53,443 nucleotides of DNA from Phytophthora quininea (taxonomy: Eukaryota > Oomycota > Peronosporomycetes > Peronosporales > Peronosporaceae), in contig JAAVTG010000294.1 of NCBI GenBank assembly GCA_011947345.1, positions 1 through 53,443 of the forward strand, written 5' to 3'. The notes under the pieces are model-generated. The model had not been told where the DNA came from. It did no database searches and saw only the letters and a program-made list of their open reading frames with translations. This document shows positions 1 through 10,951 of the stretch, piece after piece (the stretch's first letter is position 1; every line of letters starts with the position of its first letter). Both the position numbers and the translations under genes were made by a program.

Positions 1-1589
1 TCAGAGAACCACGCGGAGAAGCGTACCAACCTTCTTTACAACGGTGATAGCTTTTCTGAGCCAAAGACCCTGTGGCCGAAGAAGAAGAGTCATAGAGAAG
101 AAACTAAGGACAGCAACCTGCTAGAAGTCTCCGCGACGCGTTGGCCAGCTGAAGGGAGGGACGATGGTCATCGTACGTTATGGCCCAAGAAAGAAACTGA
201 TGCTGGACATCACCATAGCGTCGATGGAGGCGAAGCCGGACTTGACGACCAGCGTGAGCTGCTAGCTGATGAACATTGGAACGATGGCCATCCGGTGCCG
301 TACCTGCTTGAAGGTAAACCTTACGATATTGACGACGACATCGAAACTCGAACGTACAATGGCACAGACGATTCCAACACGACGATTGTAGTCACTACGG
401 TGGAGGATGAATCCGTCCGGTGGGACCAGGACGACTGCCATCCGTGTGAAGTACCAACCCAGCCACCAGTGCTCGCCCCTCTATATCCGAGAGATCATGA
501 AGAGCACTCTTCAAATGTGACTGCCGTCATCGTTCTTTGGGAATACTTAAAGACAATCTACCACCACCGCCGTCTCCCTACGAAGAACCGACACCGGAAG
601 TCTCCACGCCAGCCCCAGAGACGACACCGGTGCCAGATAATACGCCACCAACAGACTATACGCTGGCGCCAGAAAATACGACACCAGCTCCTGAAAACTC
701 GACGCCAACACCAGGAAATACAACACCGGTTCCCTCAAATGCGACACCAGCCCCAGAGGGCACAACGACCGCACCAGGTTATACAACACCGGCTCCTGAA
801 AACCCAACTTCAGCTCCTCCGAATACAACGCCAGCTCCGGACACAACGACGGCAGCTCCATCACCAACACCGGGGAGTACGACATCAGCTCCTGAAAACC
901 CAACTTCAGCTCCTCCGAATACAACACCAGCGCCCGGTAGCACGACTTCAGTTCCAGGAACCACGACGGCGGCCCCATCGTCAACACCGGCGAGCTCAAC
1001 GCCGGCTCCGGAAAATGCAGCGCCAACACCGACACCAACTCCGGCGTCCAGCGTGACGACAAATCCGACGCAACCAGCGAAAACTGCAACTCCATCTCCA
1101 ACGCAGTCTGGCGACTCCAGCCCAGTGCCGACACCAGCCGTGTCAACCACCGACGACGGATCGACATATTCGTCTGAAGAAAACTCAGACACGACGAAGC
1201 CAAGTACTTCTTCCGCTGGAACGGGAACGACAAGTAGCGGGACTACGACTTCGACTGGAACTGCGGGAACCGGAACAGGAACGACGACCGGAACCACCGG
1301 CACTTCGACTGGTTACTCCAACACCGCCGGCGGTGCCACTGGAACTGGGTCGGCGACTGCCAACGCCGCCACCTCAGAAAGCAACACCTCAAGTGCTGCC
1401 AAAAATGCAAGCGGGTTGGCCGCCGGGGCCATCGCAGGCATCGTCATTGCGTGTTCGGTGGTACTGACTGTGATTGTCGGTGCCGTGCTTTTCCACAAAC
1501 GATCGATCGATCGGCAGCGCGAGGAGAATTTGTTCGCAGATCTTAGCGACGGAGCCGGCGGGCTCGAAACAGACTACGCAGCCATGTGA
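1..1589 (+). CDS. Mucin-like single-pass membrane protein, 3' part, with one frameshift
   Basis: The coding frame is already open at base 1, so the 5' end lies outside the window. Frame 1 encodes a charged, Asp/His/Lys-rich stretch to about base 500, then coding potential moves to frame 3 (about 540-1589). The change needs a frameshift or an intron I could not place. Frame 3 gives a long Pro/Thr/Ser/Ala-rich region (PAPENTTPAPE-type repeats), a Gly/Thr-rich stretch, a hydrophobic membrane segment near bases 1414-1497 (LAAGAIAGIVIACSVV), a basic stop-transfer HKR and a 30-residue acidic tail ending at TGA 1587-1589. This is a heavily O-glycosylated type I surface-protein architecture, like the tails of the expansin-like genes at 48-53 kb. 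The ectodomain visible here matches no family I know, so function is unknown. Confidence 0.6.
792..983 (+). repeat. 96-bp tandem duplication in the mucin-like linker
   Basis: The string starting gctcctgaaaacccaac occurs at 792 and again at 888, a 96-base period that adds a 32-residue in-frame unit to the Pro/Thr/Ser region. The two units are nearly identical where they begin and diverge further on. Confidence 0.7.
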
Positions 1590-1703
1590 TTCAGCTAAAG
1601 CATTATGCAGCTTTTTTCATTTTGAGTTTCCCGTTCTTGGCAGACATAAACACATGATGCAGCGCTTTCGAGGGTCCTGAATTGAATGCATGGACCACTG
1701 CTG

Positions 1704-2744
1704 CTAATTGACGGGGTCTACCTCGACAACCCCGTCGATCTTGTAGTCACTGATCTGGTTCTCCGTGCCGAGGTCGGAGTAGTTGCCCAGATATCGCTGC
1801 AGACAGAACTGGCGCCAATTGAGCGGCCGATACTTGGCCTTGTCGCCGTCCTTGACCACGATGGGCTCCACCTCGATTTTGAGCGACGGATTGTAGAAGA
1901 ACGGCACCGAGAACCGCCCAGCCTCGCTAGTCGCCAGCACACGGTGCGGCGGCGCCTTGAACTGGTCGTTGGACCAGATCTGCACCACGTCGCCGATGTT
2001 GATGGTGTACGTGCCCTTGCGGGGCGGCACGAACGTCCACGACTGGGACTCGCGATGGTAGGCCTGCAGCGTCGCCACCTTGTCGTCCTGCAGCAGAATC
2101 GTTAGAGCGCCGAAGTCCGTGTGCGGGCCCACGCCAAACGTGCCCTCGGCTCGGGCGCCAATGGGTAGTGATTGAGTCTCATCAGACTCGAGTTGTCGTC
2201 CTGGTAGAACTGGTCGAAGAAGGCCGGGTGCTCCCCAGCGCCACGGCGAACACCTTGAGTAGACGACGGGCGATGTACTCCATCTTGTTGTAGTAGTCGT
2301 GCATCTCGCGGTGGAATCCGGGCAACAAGTTGTCGTCTAGCCACTGGTTGGCGTCGTCGCCAAGACGTTCGTGCGCGTCGGTGGCAGGACCGTCCTCGTT
2401 CTCTCCGGCAAAGTCGAAGACCTCCTTCCAGTCTGTCTTGTTCTTGGTCAGCTCGCTGTCAAAGTAGCCGCGAGTTGGTGGGTTGGCGACGCACAATGTT
2501 CTTGACGTGTTTGGGGAGACGGAAGAAGGCCCGCATGGTCTCCTTGAACGTCTCAATCTCGTCTTCAGGGAGACCGTGGTTGGCGATGTAGAAGAAGCCC
2601 CACTCGGACGCAGCAGCGCGCATCTTCGACGATACGGCGGAGAGCTTCGTATTGGGGGTTCTGCAGCGCGGCGTTAAGAGCTTCGTCGGTGGTGAGCGCA
2701 GTGAGAGCTCCGATGTCGACAACGGGCACTTGGCGGACGTCCAT
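1704..2744 (-). pseudogene. 2OG-Fe(II) oxygenase, copy A, four frameshifts
   Basis: First of four tandem minus-strand copies of a DIOX_N plus 2OG-FeII_Oxy protein (isopenicillin N synthase-like oxygenases, which use 2-oxoglutarate, Fe(II) and O2). Conserved blocks are present in order across three frames: MDVRQVPVVDIG at the start, GFFYIANHGLP, RGYFDSELTKNKTDW, the iron-ligand HTD in GPHTDFGAL, the distal HRVL and RFSVPFF. Compared with intact copy B the reading frame breaks near 2610, 2470, 2240 and 2150. Each break is explained by one missing base, two of them in G/C runs. No nonsense substitution or segment loss is seen, so either a young pseudogene or a gene damaged only by sequencing deletions fits. 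An upstream in-frame ATG at 2777 would add 11 residues. The MDVRQ start is preferred because copies B and D share it. Confidence 0.7.
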
Positions 2745-3032
2745 GCTGGCGTTGGAAGAGTGATCTTGAGCTGGCAAATCTGGGAATGGAACCGAGGAAT
2801 GTCGGCGTGCGGTGAGCAGAGATTTGCAGTCTTTCGCTACTAGAACATCAAGATCGACACCCCGAAATGCAACGAGCGATTGGACAAGTCGACACCAATT
2901 GCCGGTGCAAGTGAGACCAACAACGGCGAAAAGCGAGGGAAAGTATCTTCACGACAACAATTACCTGCTTACGTCTCCGAGATCGTTTACTACGCAATCC
3001 TATCAGTACGCGGTTGCTGCACGATGGCCCAG

Positions 3033-4076
3033 CTAGTTCACGGGCTCGACATCGTCGGGCCCGTCGATCTTGTAGTCGGTGATCTGGTTCTCCTTGCCGA
3101 GGTCCGCGTAGTTGCCTTGAATGCGCTCGAGGCGGAACTGGCGCCAGCTCAGCGGTCTGTACTTGGCCTTGTCGCCCTTCTTGACAATGATGGGCTCCAC
3201 TTGCGCCGCCAGCGACGGACTGTAGAAGAACGGGGCTGAAAAGCGCTCCTCGTCGCTGGCGAGCACGCGGTGCATCGGCGCCTTGAACTGGTCGTTGGAC
3301 CAGACCTGCATCATGTCGCCAATGTTGATCGTGTAGGTTCCTTTGCGGGGCGGCACGAACGTCCACGTCTGCGATTCCCGGTGGTAGGCTTGCAGTGTGG
3401 CGACTCTGTCGTCCTGGAGCAGCACGGTGAGCGCACCGGAGTCGGTGTGGTGGTAAACCCCCATGGTGGTCTCGGGCTCCGGAGCTTCAGGGTAGTGATT
3501 CAGTCTCAACACACTTGGGGTCTTCGCGGGGAAGAACTGGTCGAAGAACGCGGGGTGTTCGCCCAGCGCCACTGCAAAGACCTTGAGCAGACGACGAGCA
3601 ATGTACTGCATTTTGTCGTAGTACGCGAGCATTTCCGCATGGAAGCCGGGCAGTGAATCTTCACGCAGCCACTGGTTCTTGTCGTCGCAGATCCGTTCTT
3701 GTCCGCCTTGAGCCGGGGCGTCTTCATGAGCGCCGCCAAAGTCGAAGACCTCTTTCCAGTCCGTCTTGTTCTTGGTCAGCTCGCTGTCGAAGTAGCCCCT
3801 CGATTTGGTGGGCTGACGTCGAACAGTATTCTTGACCTCCTTGGACAGACGGAAGAACGAGCGCATGGTGTCTTTGAACGTCTCCACCTCTTCTTCAGGA
3901 AGACCGTGGTTAGCAATGTAGAAGAATCCCCACTCTGTGGCGGCGGCTCGAACGCTGTCGATGATGCCGCGAAGAGCTTCGTCTTTGAGGTTCTGCAATG
4001 CAGCATTCAGAGCGTCATCAGTGGTGAGCGCCGTGAGCGCTCCGATATCGACAACGGGGACTTGGCGCACGTCCAT
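3033..4076 (-). CDS. 2OG-Fe(II) oxygenase, copy B, intact
   Basis: A complete 347-residue 2-oxoglutarate/Fe(II)-dependent dioxygenase. The N-terminal DIOX_N-like part covers roughly residues 5-130 (VPVVDIGAL, GFFYIANHGLP). The jelly-roll core covers about 185-300, with the iron-binding facial triad H210/D212 (HHTDSGAL) and H269 (MHRVL) and the 2-oxoglutarate-binding R278-x-S280 (ERFSAPFF). Length is normal for the plant/fungal-type family and no signal peptide is seen, so a cytosolic enzyme is expected. The substrate cannot be told from sequence; relatives hydroxylate, desaturate or close rings in secondary metabolites, amino acids or hormones. It is the only copy of the cluster with an unbroken frame and all catalytic residues, and is probably the functional member. 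Confidence 0.9.
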   Translation of the reverse strand: MDVRQVPVVDIGALTALTTDDALNAALQNLKDEALRGIIDSVRAAATEWGFFYIANHGLPEEEVETFKDTMRSFFRLSKEVKNTVRRQPTKSRGYFDSELTKNKTDWKEVFDFGGAHEDAPAQGGQERICDDKNQWLREDSLPGFHAEMLAYYDKMQYIARRLLKVFAVALGEHPAFFDQFFPAKTPSVLRLNHYPEAPEPETTMGVYHHTDSGALTVLLQDDRVATLQAYHRESQTWTFVPPRKGTYTINIGDMMQVWSNDQFKAPMHRVLASDEERFSAPFFYSPSLAAQVEPIIVKKGDKAKYRPLSWRQFRLERIQGNYADLGKENQITDYKIDGPDDVEPVN

Positions 4077-4326
4077 CTTGTTCTCGAGGTGGGAAATCTC
4101 GCAATGACCCGAGCGATCAAGAACCCAAAGAATCCTTCCACGCCAGCGCCATTGACACTAGCAGAATGCACGTGTCCATTGGCTGACCCGACACCAATTA
4201 CCTCCGAGTCGCCGCCAAACAAAGTTTCTTGGGCCAATTCCAAACAGTGCAACATGCCAGCGATTCCGATTAGTTTTGGTCGATGTGTGATTCATTATCG
4301 CTGGCTAGTACAACCCCTTCTCGACC

Positions 4327-5264
4327 CTACTTCGGCGCCACATCCTCGTCATCTCCGTCGATGTTGTAGTCGGTAATCTGGTCCTCTTTGCCCACATCGG
4401 CGTAGTTCCCCTTGGTAGCGCTACAGACGGAATTTGACGCCAGCTTAGAGACCGGGACTTGGCCTGGTCTCCGTCCTCGACAACGATCGGCTCCACCTGC
4501 GTCTTGTACGACGGATTGTAAAAGTACGGCACGGAGAATCGGTCGGCCTTGCTGGTGGCAAGCACGCGGTGGATCGGGGCCTTGAACTGGTCGTTGGACC
4601 AGACTTGGATCAAGTCGTCGATATTGATCGTGTAAGTATTTTCTCGCGGCGGCACAAAGTTCCACGTCTTGGGCTCGCAGTGGTAGGCCTGCAGTGTTGC
4701 AGCGTCGTCGTCCTGAAGCAGCATCGTGAGTGCCCCGGAATCCGTGTGAGGGCCAACGCCAACAGAGTCCTCCGGCTGACAAGTCTTTGGGTAGAAGTTC
4801 AAGCGAAGTTGACGTCGTCGCCAAGACGCTCGTGGTCCTCCGCAACTGGACCGTCTTCCTTGGCACAAAGGAAATCAAAGACTTCTTTGCCGTCCACAGC
4901 TCGCAGTCGTAGTAGCCGCGGGAGTTGGTGGGCTGGCGACGCACCGTGTTCTTGACGTCTTTGGGCAGAGCGAAGAAGGAGCACATCGTCTTCTGACCGT
5001 CTCTACCTCTCCTGCAGGCAGACTATGGTTGGAGATTTAGAAGAAGCCCCACTCCGTGGCAGCAGTACGGGCATCGTTGACAATTTTACTAACAGCCTCG
5101 TTGCTGACGTCTTTCAGTGCATTGTTTACTTCGCCGTTCGTCTGGAGCGCAGTGAGCGCTCCAATATTGACGACAGGGACTTGGCGGTTGATTTGAAAGG
5201 AGAGCGACGGAATAAGACCAAAACTACTCATGAAAGCCATGTGCGAGACGTTGAATGACGTCAA
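4327..5264 (-). pseudogene. 2OG-Fe(II) oxygenase, copy C, degenerate
   Basis: The third tandem copy is a true pseudogene. The start region reads INRQVPVVNIGAL where the others have MDVRQVPVVDIGAL, so the usual ATG is gone. A TAA (5037-5039) replaces the tyrosine codon of GFFYIANHG, and the frame breaks again just after. About 55 codons are deleted, joining GDDVN directly to LRLNFYP near 4803; these match residues 135-189 of copy B, in the helical part before the jelly roll. The remainder still shows the HTD iron motif, HRVL and RFSVPYF in a third frame. The mix of nonsense, start loss, internal deletion and frameshifts differs from the single-base lesions elsewhere in this window, so decay rather than read error is the better explanation. 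Confidence 0.85.
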
Positions 5265-5576
5265 TGAAATGCAAATGGTTATTGCCTAGAGCAACCATTT
5301 TCCCCTTGATCGGAGCAAAGTTCAATCGCGCGAAGCGTGAGCGGAGTGTTTGGATGAACAGAGAGGGATCCAACCATTACCCAACGCAATTTTTGCACGA
5401 TAACGACACGACGTCATTCCACGTTACTCTCCGCAGTCTTGCAACTTCATGTCAAGTCCGAGGAGAAACCTCAGCGGCAATTACAAACACAATTCTCCAC
5501 AACGAACTCATCGTATTTTGCTCCACATGCTTCGCCGCTCGCGGCAACAACAGTTTTTATCTCTCGTTCTGCGCCA

Positions 5577-6619
5577 TTAATTCACAGGCTCCTCAGTCGC
5601 GCCATCGATCTTAAAGTCGCTGATTTGATTCTCCTTGCCAACGTCCGCGTAGTCTCCTTGGAAACGCTGCAGACGGAATTGACGCCAACTCAGTGGCCGA
5701 TACGTGGCCTTGTCGCCGTCCTTGACCACAATGGGCTCCACTTGGGTCTTGTAGGAAGGATTGTAGAAGAACGGCGCAGAGTATCGGTCCTCGCCACCGC
5801 TCGCCAGCACTCGGTGCAGCGGGGCCACGAACTGGTCGTTGGACCAGACCTGCACCATGTCGCCAATGTTGATGGTGTACGTGCCTTTGCGTGGAGGTAC
5901 CAAGTTCCATGTCTGCGACTCGCGGTGGAAAGCTTGCAGGGACGTAACGTCATCGTCCTGCAGTAACACGGTGAGCGCACCAGCGTCCGTGTGAGGCCCC
6001 ACCCCCAACGTCTTCTCCGGCTCAGGGGCCACAGGGTAGTGATTGAGTCTCAAGAAGCTCGAGTTGTCGCCCTGGTAGAACTGATCAAAGAACGCCGGCT
6101 CTTCCCCCAGCGCCACAGCGAACACTTTGAGCAGTCGACGCGAGATGTACTCCATCTTGCTGTAGTACGTCATCATTTCTCGACGGAAACCGGGCAGGTC
6201 GTCGTCCTGCAGCCACTGGTTCTCGTCCTGCCCCAGTCGCTCGTGTCTGTCCTGCGGCGAACCGTCCTCGTTGAGTCTGCAAAGTCCAGACACTCCTTCC
6301 AGTCCGTCTTGTTCTTGGTCAGCTCGTCGTCAAAGTAGCCTCTCGAGTTGTGCACACTACGTCGAATGGTGTTTTTGATCTCTTTGGGCAGTTGGAAGAA
6401 CGACCTCATGGCTTGTTGGAATTTGGCCACATCTTGGTCCGGCAGGCCGTGGTTGGCGATGTAGAAGAAGCCCCACTCGCTGGCGGCCGCGCGCACCTCT
6501 TGGATGACGCGACGCACCGCCTCGTCCGTGGGGTCCCGCAGCGCGGCGTTCACTTGCTCATCCGTGGGGAGCGCCGTGAGCGCTCCGATGTCGACGACCG
6601 GCACTTGGCGCACGTCCAT
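5577..6619 (-). CDS. 2OG-Fe(II) oxygenase, copy D, single frameshift
   Basis: The fourth tandem copy is complete except for one break near 6280, after WKECLDFAD. A single missing base there would join the N-terminal frame to the frame that runs from LNEDGSPQD to the stop at 5577. The DIOX_N part has MDVRQVPVVDIG and GFFYIANHGLP. The catalytic part has the HTD iron motif in GPHTDAGAL, LHRVL and RYSAPFFYN, so all family residues are present. It is about as long as copy B, with the same C-terminal IDG...PVN ending. An in-frame ATG at 6655 would add 12 residues; the MDVRQ start is chosen because copies A and B share it. Whether the break is real cannot be decided from this sequence. If it is an error, the cluster has at least two working enzymes. 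Confidence 0.75.
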
Positions 6620-6655
6620 CTCGGTCTCGAGGTGGTGCGTTTCCGAATGAGCCAT

Positions 6656-7586
6656 GAGCAGCAGGACTTGCGGCCACGAGCGCTTCTTGGTGAGACCGCC
6701 GACACGGCTCGGTTTCTGGTACTGATTGGCCCGCGCTCACAATCGGCAGGGCGAGACTCCATAGAAACGCTCTGTTTGGACGCATGGCGAGGTTGATGAA
6801 GGCCGACTGCATTGGAGACCGCTTCCTTCTCCAACTGGGGGAACTTTCACCAATAGTAGAATTTGCGAGCTCTGTGTCCTCTGCAACGCGCAGTTTCTTG
6901 TGTGGAAAGCACAACGGAGAGCACGACGGTGGAAAGTGGTGCTGCCCACCAGCTCGACGAAATCCGTGCCGGAAGCACAGTGGTGGACACCAGTGCGGTC
7001 GGAGGTGTGTATTTCGCGACGGAAACCAAGACGTCAATGTCGGGGAAGTGGGTAGCGTCACGAATGTACACGTACTCGTTTGCCAACGTCACGTGGTCGT
7101 ACCTTCATCATCCTGATGCATGCAGGCTGTGCTTGAACGCGCACGCCCTCAAAGATGGTAAACGGAGTTCATTGCGCCGACTCGCAGTCTCCGAGCGCGT
7201 ATTTTGCAGCGCGACTCGGACGACAGCACTGCAGTGGTGAGAACGCTTTCGTAGCAGGCAAACCCCAACGTAATATGTATTCAAACCCAGCAAGCAAGAT
7301 GGCGGCCGACTCGCGTCTGTCTACCTTTCGCGAATGAACGAAACGTACGGCGCGTGAGAATTGCCTATCCGCGTTGGGGACCGCGTAGATGTAAAGCAAC
7401 GTGATCCTTTTTGTTTTCTGTTCGAGGGTGTCGGCACAATACTATTATAGAGAAACGTGGCCCTCACCTTCAGGAACCCCATAATCTGTAGCGCCTCACA
7501 ATCGGCACGAGTCGACAACGCTGTCCTCTCTCAACTCGGCTGGAGGTCATTATCGATTCTCCTGGCACCCACCGAGATTTGACAGG
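6656..7586. other. Intergenic, no supported gene
   Basis: This is the divergent spacer between the oxygenase cluster (minus) and the pectin lyase locus (plus), and presumably holds both promoters. A minus-strand open frame at 6847-7092 (starting at GTG) has protein-like composition but no ATG, no homology I recognise and no continuation. Confidence 0.5.
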
Positions 7587-10500
7587 CATGGCAGCCCTTG
7601 CCTGTTGAAACGAGCTACTTTTCTGGCAGCGCTGTTTGCTGTCGTCCAGCCCGTCCTGCATGCACTCACCATTGGCGAAGCCCCAGGATTCGCCGCCGGG
7701 ACCACCGGCGGCGGCACCACCGAGCCCGTCTACCCGAAAACCCTTGAGGAGCTCAAGTCGTTCCTGGGCAACGACGACGAGCCCCGCGTCGTCGTGATCG
7801 ACAAGGAGTTCGACTTCCTCGGGACGAGCGGAACCACCACCGAACAAGGCTGCAGACCCAAGATCATGGAGCAGTGCATCGCTGAGAACAACGGCTTCAA
7901 GGGGCAGGACGTCATTCTACGAGCAAATGACACGACGTTCAGCCAGACCGGCGGCTGCGATCAGCCTGTTGGGGTCGAGGTGACCTACGACAACGCTGCC
8001 AAGGACCCGATCGTGGTCAAGAGCAACAAGACGCTACGAGGGATCGGTCAGACCGGTGTGATTAAAGGCAAGGGGCTTTGGCTCTTGGGCGACAACATCA
8101 TCATCCAGAACGTCCACATCACGGAACTCAATGCCAAGTACGTGTGGGGTGGCGATGCCATCTACATGCAGGGCACGGACAAGGGCGCCCACAAGAACAT
8201 TTGGCTCGACCACATCAAGATCTCGCGCGTCGGCAGGCAGATGCTCGTGATCGCGTTCGGCGGCGCCGAGAGTCTCACCATCAGCAACTCGGACTTTGAC
8301 GGCCGCACCGACTGGTCCTCGTCCTGCGACGGTCGCCATTACTGGGCCTTTATCATCGGCGGCCAGCCCACGTACATGACGTTCGTCAACAACTACGTGC
8401 ACGCGACGTCCGGTCGGTCCCCAAGATCATCAGCGAGTGGGGCACCAACCCCATCGTAGTGGGACACATTGTCAACAACCACTGGGGCGACAACTCGGGC
8501 CACTCGTTCGAGCCAGGGATCAACGCGTACGTGCTGGCCGAGGGCAACTACTTCACCGACACGAAGCAGCCCATTCTCGCAGACGACAAGGCCACAATCT
8601 TCACAGCGGCCGATTCGAACGACTGCAGTTCGTACTTGGGCCGCAAGTGTGTGTCGAACGTGTTGAAGAACAGCGGGGCTTTCGACTCTGTCAACGGTGA
8701 GCGAGCGATGGAGAAGGTGAAGGAGTTTAAGCAGATCTCGGGCTTCACTCCTGGTCAGGCTGCCCAGTTGACGGAGGCGTCTGGCAATTTCGGTGTTGGT
8801 GCGCTTGACGACAGCGATACTTCACAGGTGGTGTTAACCAAGGACAAGGCAGAAAATCGACCGGCAGTCAAAGCAAAGGGTCTGGATCGGGTGTCGATGA
8901 CATTACTTTCCCACCGCAAGACCCGACGCAGGGATCGACAACATCAACTTCTGCGGACTCGTCCAATTCGTCCGACAATGGCACCATCACTTTCCCGCCT
9001 CCTGCGAGCGGCAGCTCCTCAAACGACAAGGGAACTTCTGCGCCGTCAACTCCTGTGACTTCTGCAGCAAGCAGCGCAAGCGCCACAAGTCAAACCCAGC
9101 AGGGTGGAAGTTCATCGAACGGCAATGAAGCAGCGGGAACTGTTGCGCCCCCAAGCGCCGAGGGTTCTCCAGCTGGAAGTACTGCAACGACTGCCAGCGG
9201 AGCGGGTCAAGCTCCAGGAGGAACCACTGCACCTTCAACGCCTGAAGCCGCGATTACCGGTAGCAGCACGAACGGGACTAATCCGTCCCAAGGAACTGGG
9301 GCCGCGCAAACCGATTCGATCGCTACGGGGACGCTCCAGGCTTCGCCGCTGGCACCACTGGCGGAGGTACAGCCACACCCGACTACCCGAAAACGATTGA
9401 GGACCTCAAAACTTTCTTGAGCGACGACAAGCCCCGCGTCGTTGTTCTCGACAAGGAGTTCGACTTTCTCGGGACGGAAGGCACCACCACTGAGACCGGG
9501 TGCAGACCCAAATCCAACACCGAGTGCCTCGCCAAGAAGAACGGATTCGCCGGACAGGACGTGATCTTGTTCCCGGGCGACACCACACTGACGAAGACCG
9601 GCGGTTGCGATCAGCAGGTGCGCGTCGAAGTCAAGTACGACAACGCCACCAAGAATGCGCTCGTCGTGGCGAGCAACAAGACGCTTCGGGGACTGGGTCA
9701 GTCCGGTGTCCTCAAAGGAAAGGGGCTATGGCTCGACGGCGACAATATCATCATCCAGAATGTTCATGTGACGGATCTGAACCCGCAGTGTGTGTGGGGC
9801 GGCGACGCCATCTACCTCCAGGGCACCGAAGGCCGAGCCATGAAGAATATCTGGCTGGACCACGTCAAGGTCTCGCTGGTTGGTCGCCAAATGTTCGTGA
9901 GTGGCTTCGCCGGCGTTGAAAGCCTCACGATCAGCAACTCGGACTTTGACGGCCGAACGGACTGGTCCTCGTCCTGCGATGGCCCCCACTACTGGGGTTC
10001 ATTCTGGATGGAGACACCACGCGCGTGAGCCTTTTGAACAACTACATCCATTCGACGTCAGGCCGGTCGCCGAAGATCATCGGGGCTTCGAGCGACAAGG
10101 CGAACGTGGTGGCGCATATCGCCAACAACTACTGGGCCGACAACTCCGGCCACTCCTTTGAGCCTGGCACGAACGCGTTTGTGCTGGCCGAGGAAACTTG
10201 TTTGAGGACACGCCAAAGCCCATGGAAGCCGACGCGGATTTAGCCAGCATTTCCACGACGGACGACTGCTCAGCGTCTTTTGGTCGAGCGTGTTCGGCCA
10301 ACAGTCTGAAAACAGCGGCAAGTTCGACTCTGTGAATGGCGAACGAGCTTTGGAGACCGTCAAGCAGTACAAGGAGATCACGAGCTACACGCCTGGAGAG
10401 GCCAAGAAGTTGGGTGTGAGCTTGAACAACTTTGGTGTTGGGGAACTTCAAGCCGCTTCCAGCAGCGCGAATCAAGGAAGTGGTGGTGGTGGTGGAGATT

Positions 10501-10703
10501 CGACGACCCCAGCGAGCAATGGAGGTGATACCGCGGCTCAAGGTAGTGCTACTGGCAATGCTGCGACTCAAGAACGCGACGACGCGACCCAACAGAGCGT
10601 AACGCAGGGAAGCGTTGGCGCTGACGTTGACCCCTCGACGAATGTCGACAGCGCAGCCCAATGCAGCGTGCAGGCTGGAGCGTTGAACTTCGACTGTGTT
10701 TAA
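7587..10703 (+). CDS. Two-module pectin lyase (PL1), several frameshifts
   Basis: This secreted enzyme would cleave methyl-esterified pectin by beta-elimination. A hydrophobic leader ([17 protein letters not shown]) follows a start I cannot fix: the ATG at 7587 is one base out of frame. Module 1 (about 7690-8800) has [35 protein letters not shown], the TSGRSP arginine loop and [11 protein letters not shown], the pectin lyase pattern rather than the calcium-binding pectate lyase one. A Ser/Thr/Gly-rich linker (about 8830-9330) stays open in one frame or another and has no stop common to the coding frames. Module 2 (about 9330-10470) repeats every motif, starting [10 protein letters not shown] like module 1 but without a signal peptide. 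Frame breaks lie near 8425, 8860, 9320, 10005, 10195 and 10310; each fits one missing base. Two adjacent genes cannot be excluded. Confidence 0.7.
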
Positions 10704-10951
10704 CGACGACAGCAGTAGATTTGCGTACGAAATGTGTCACCAAGCTTTTGCTAGGATAACCGCGTTCAATGACAACAATTAGAAGATGTAGAAGTTGTTG
10801 GTTGTATTGAGTTCGTTCATGCGAATATCAAGTTACTACAGAGCATGAAGGAGTTTAAAAGTGAAAGCTCACAGCCGTGGCGCCTCATCTATTAATCGGA
10901 GCCAGCGAGGAGGCCACGCCACGACACTGCAACTTACACGGCTACAAGTGC

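Noticed and set aside
547..1303. Long minus-strand open frames opposite the mucin-like gene
   Set aside because: They are mirrors of the Thr/Pro/Ala codon bias on the plus strand (Val/Gly- and Leu/Ser-rich products) and contain no domain.
6847..7092. Minus-strand frame with protein-like composition (ANEYVYIRDATHFPDIDV)
   Set aside because: It starts at GTG, has no ATG or clear splice acceptor, no recognised family and ends without a neighbour exon. It was left as intergenic.
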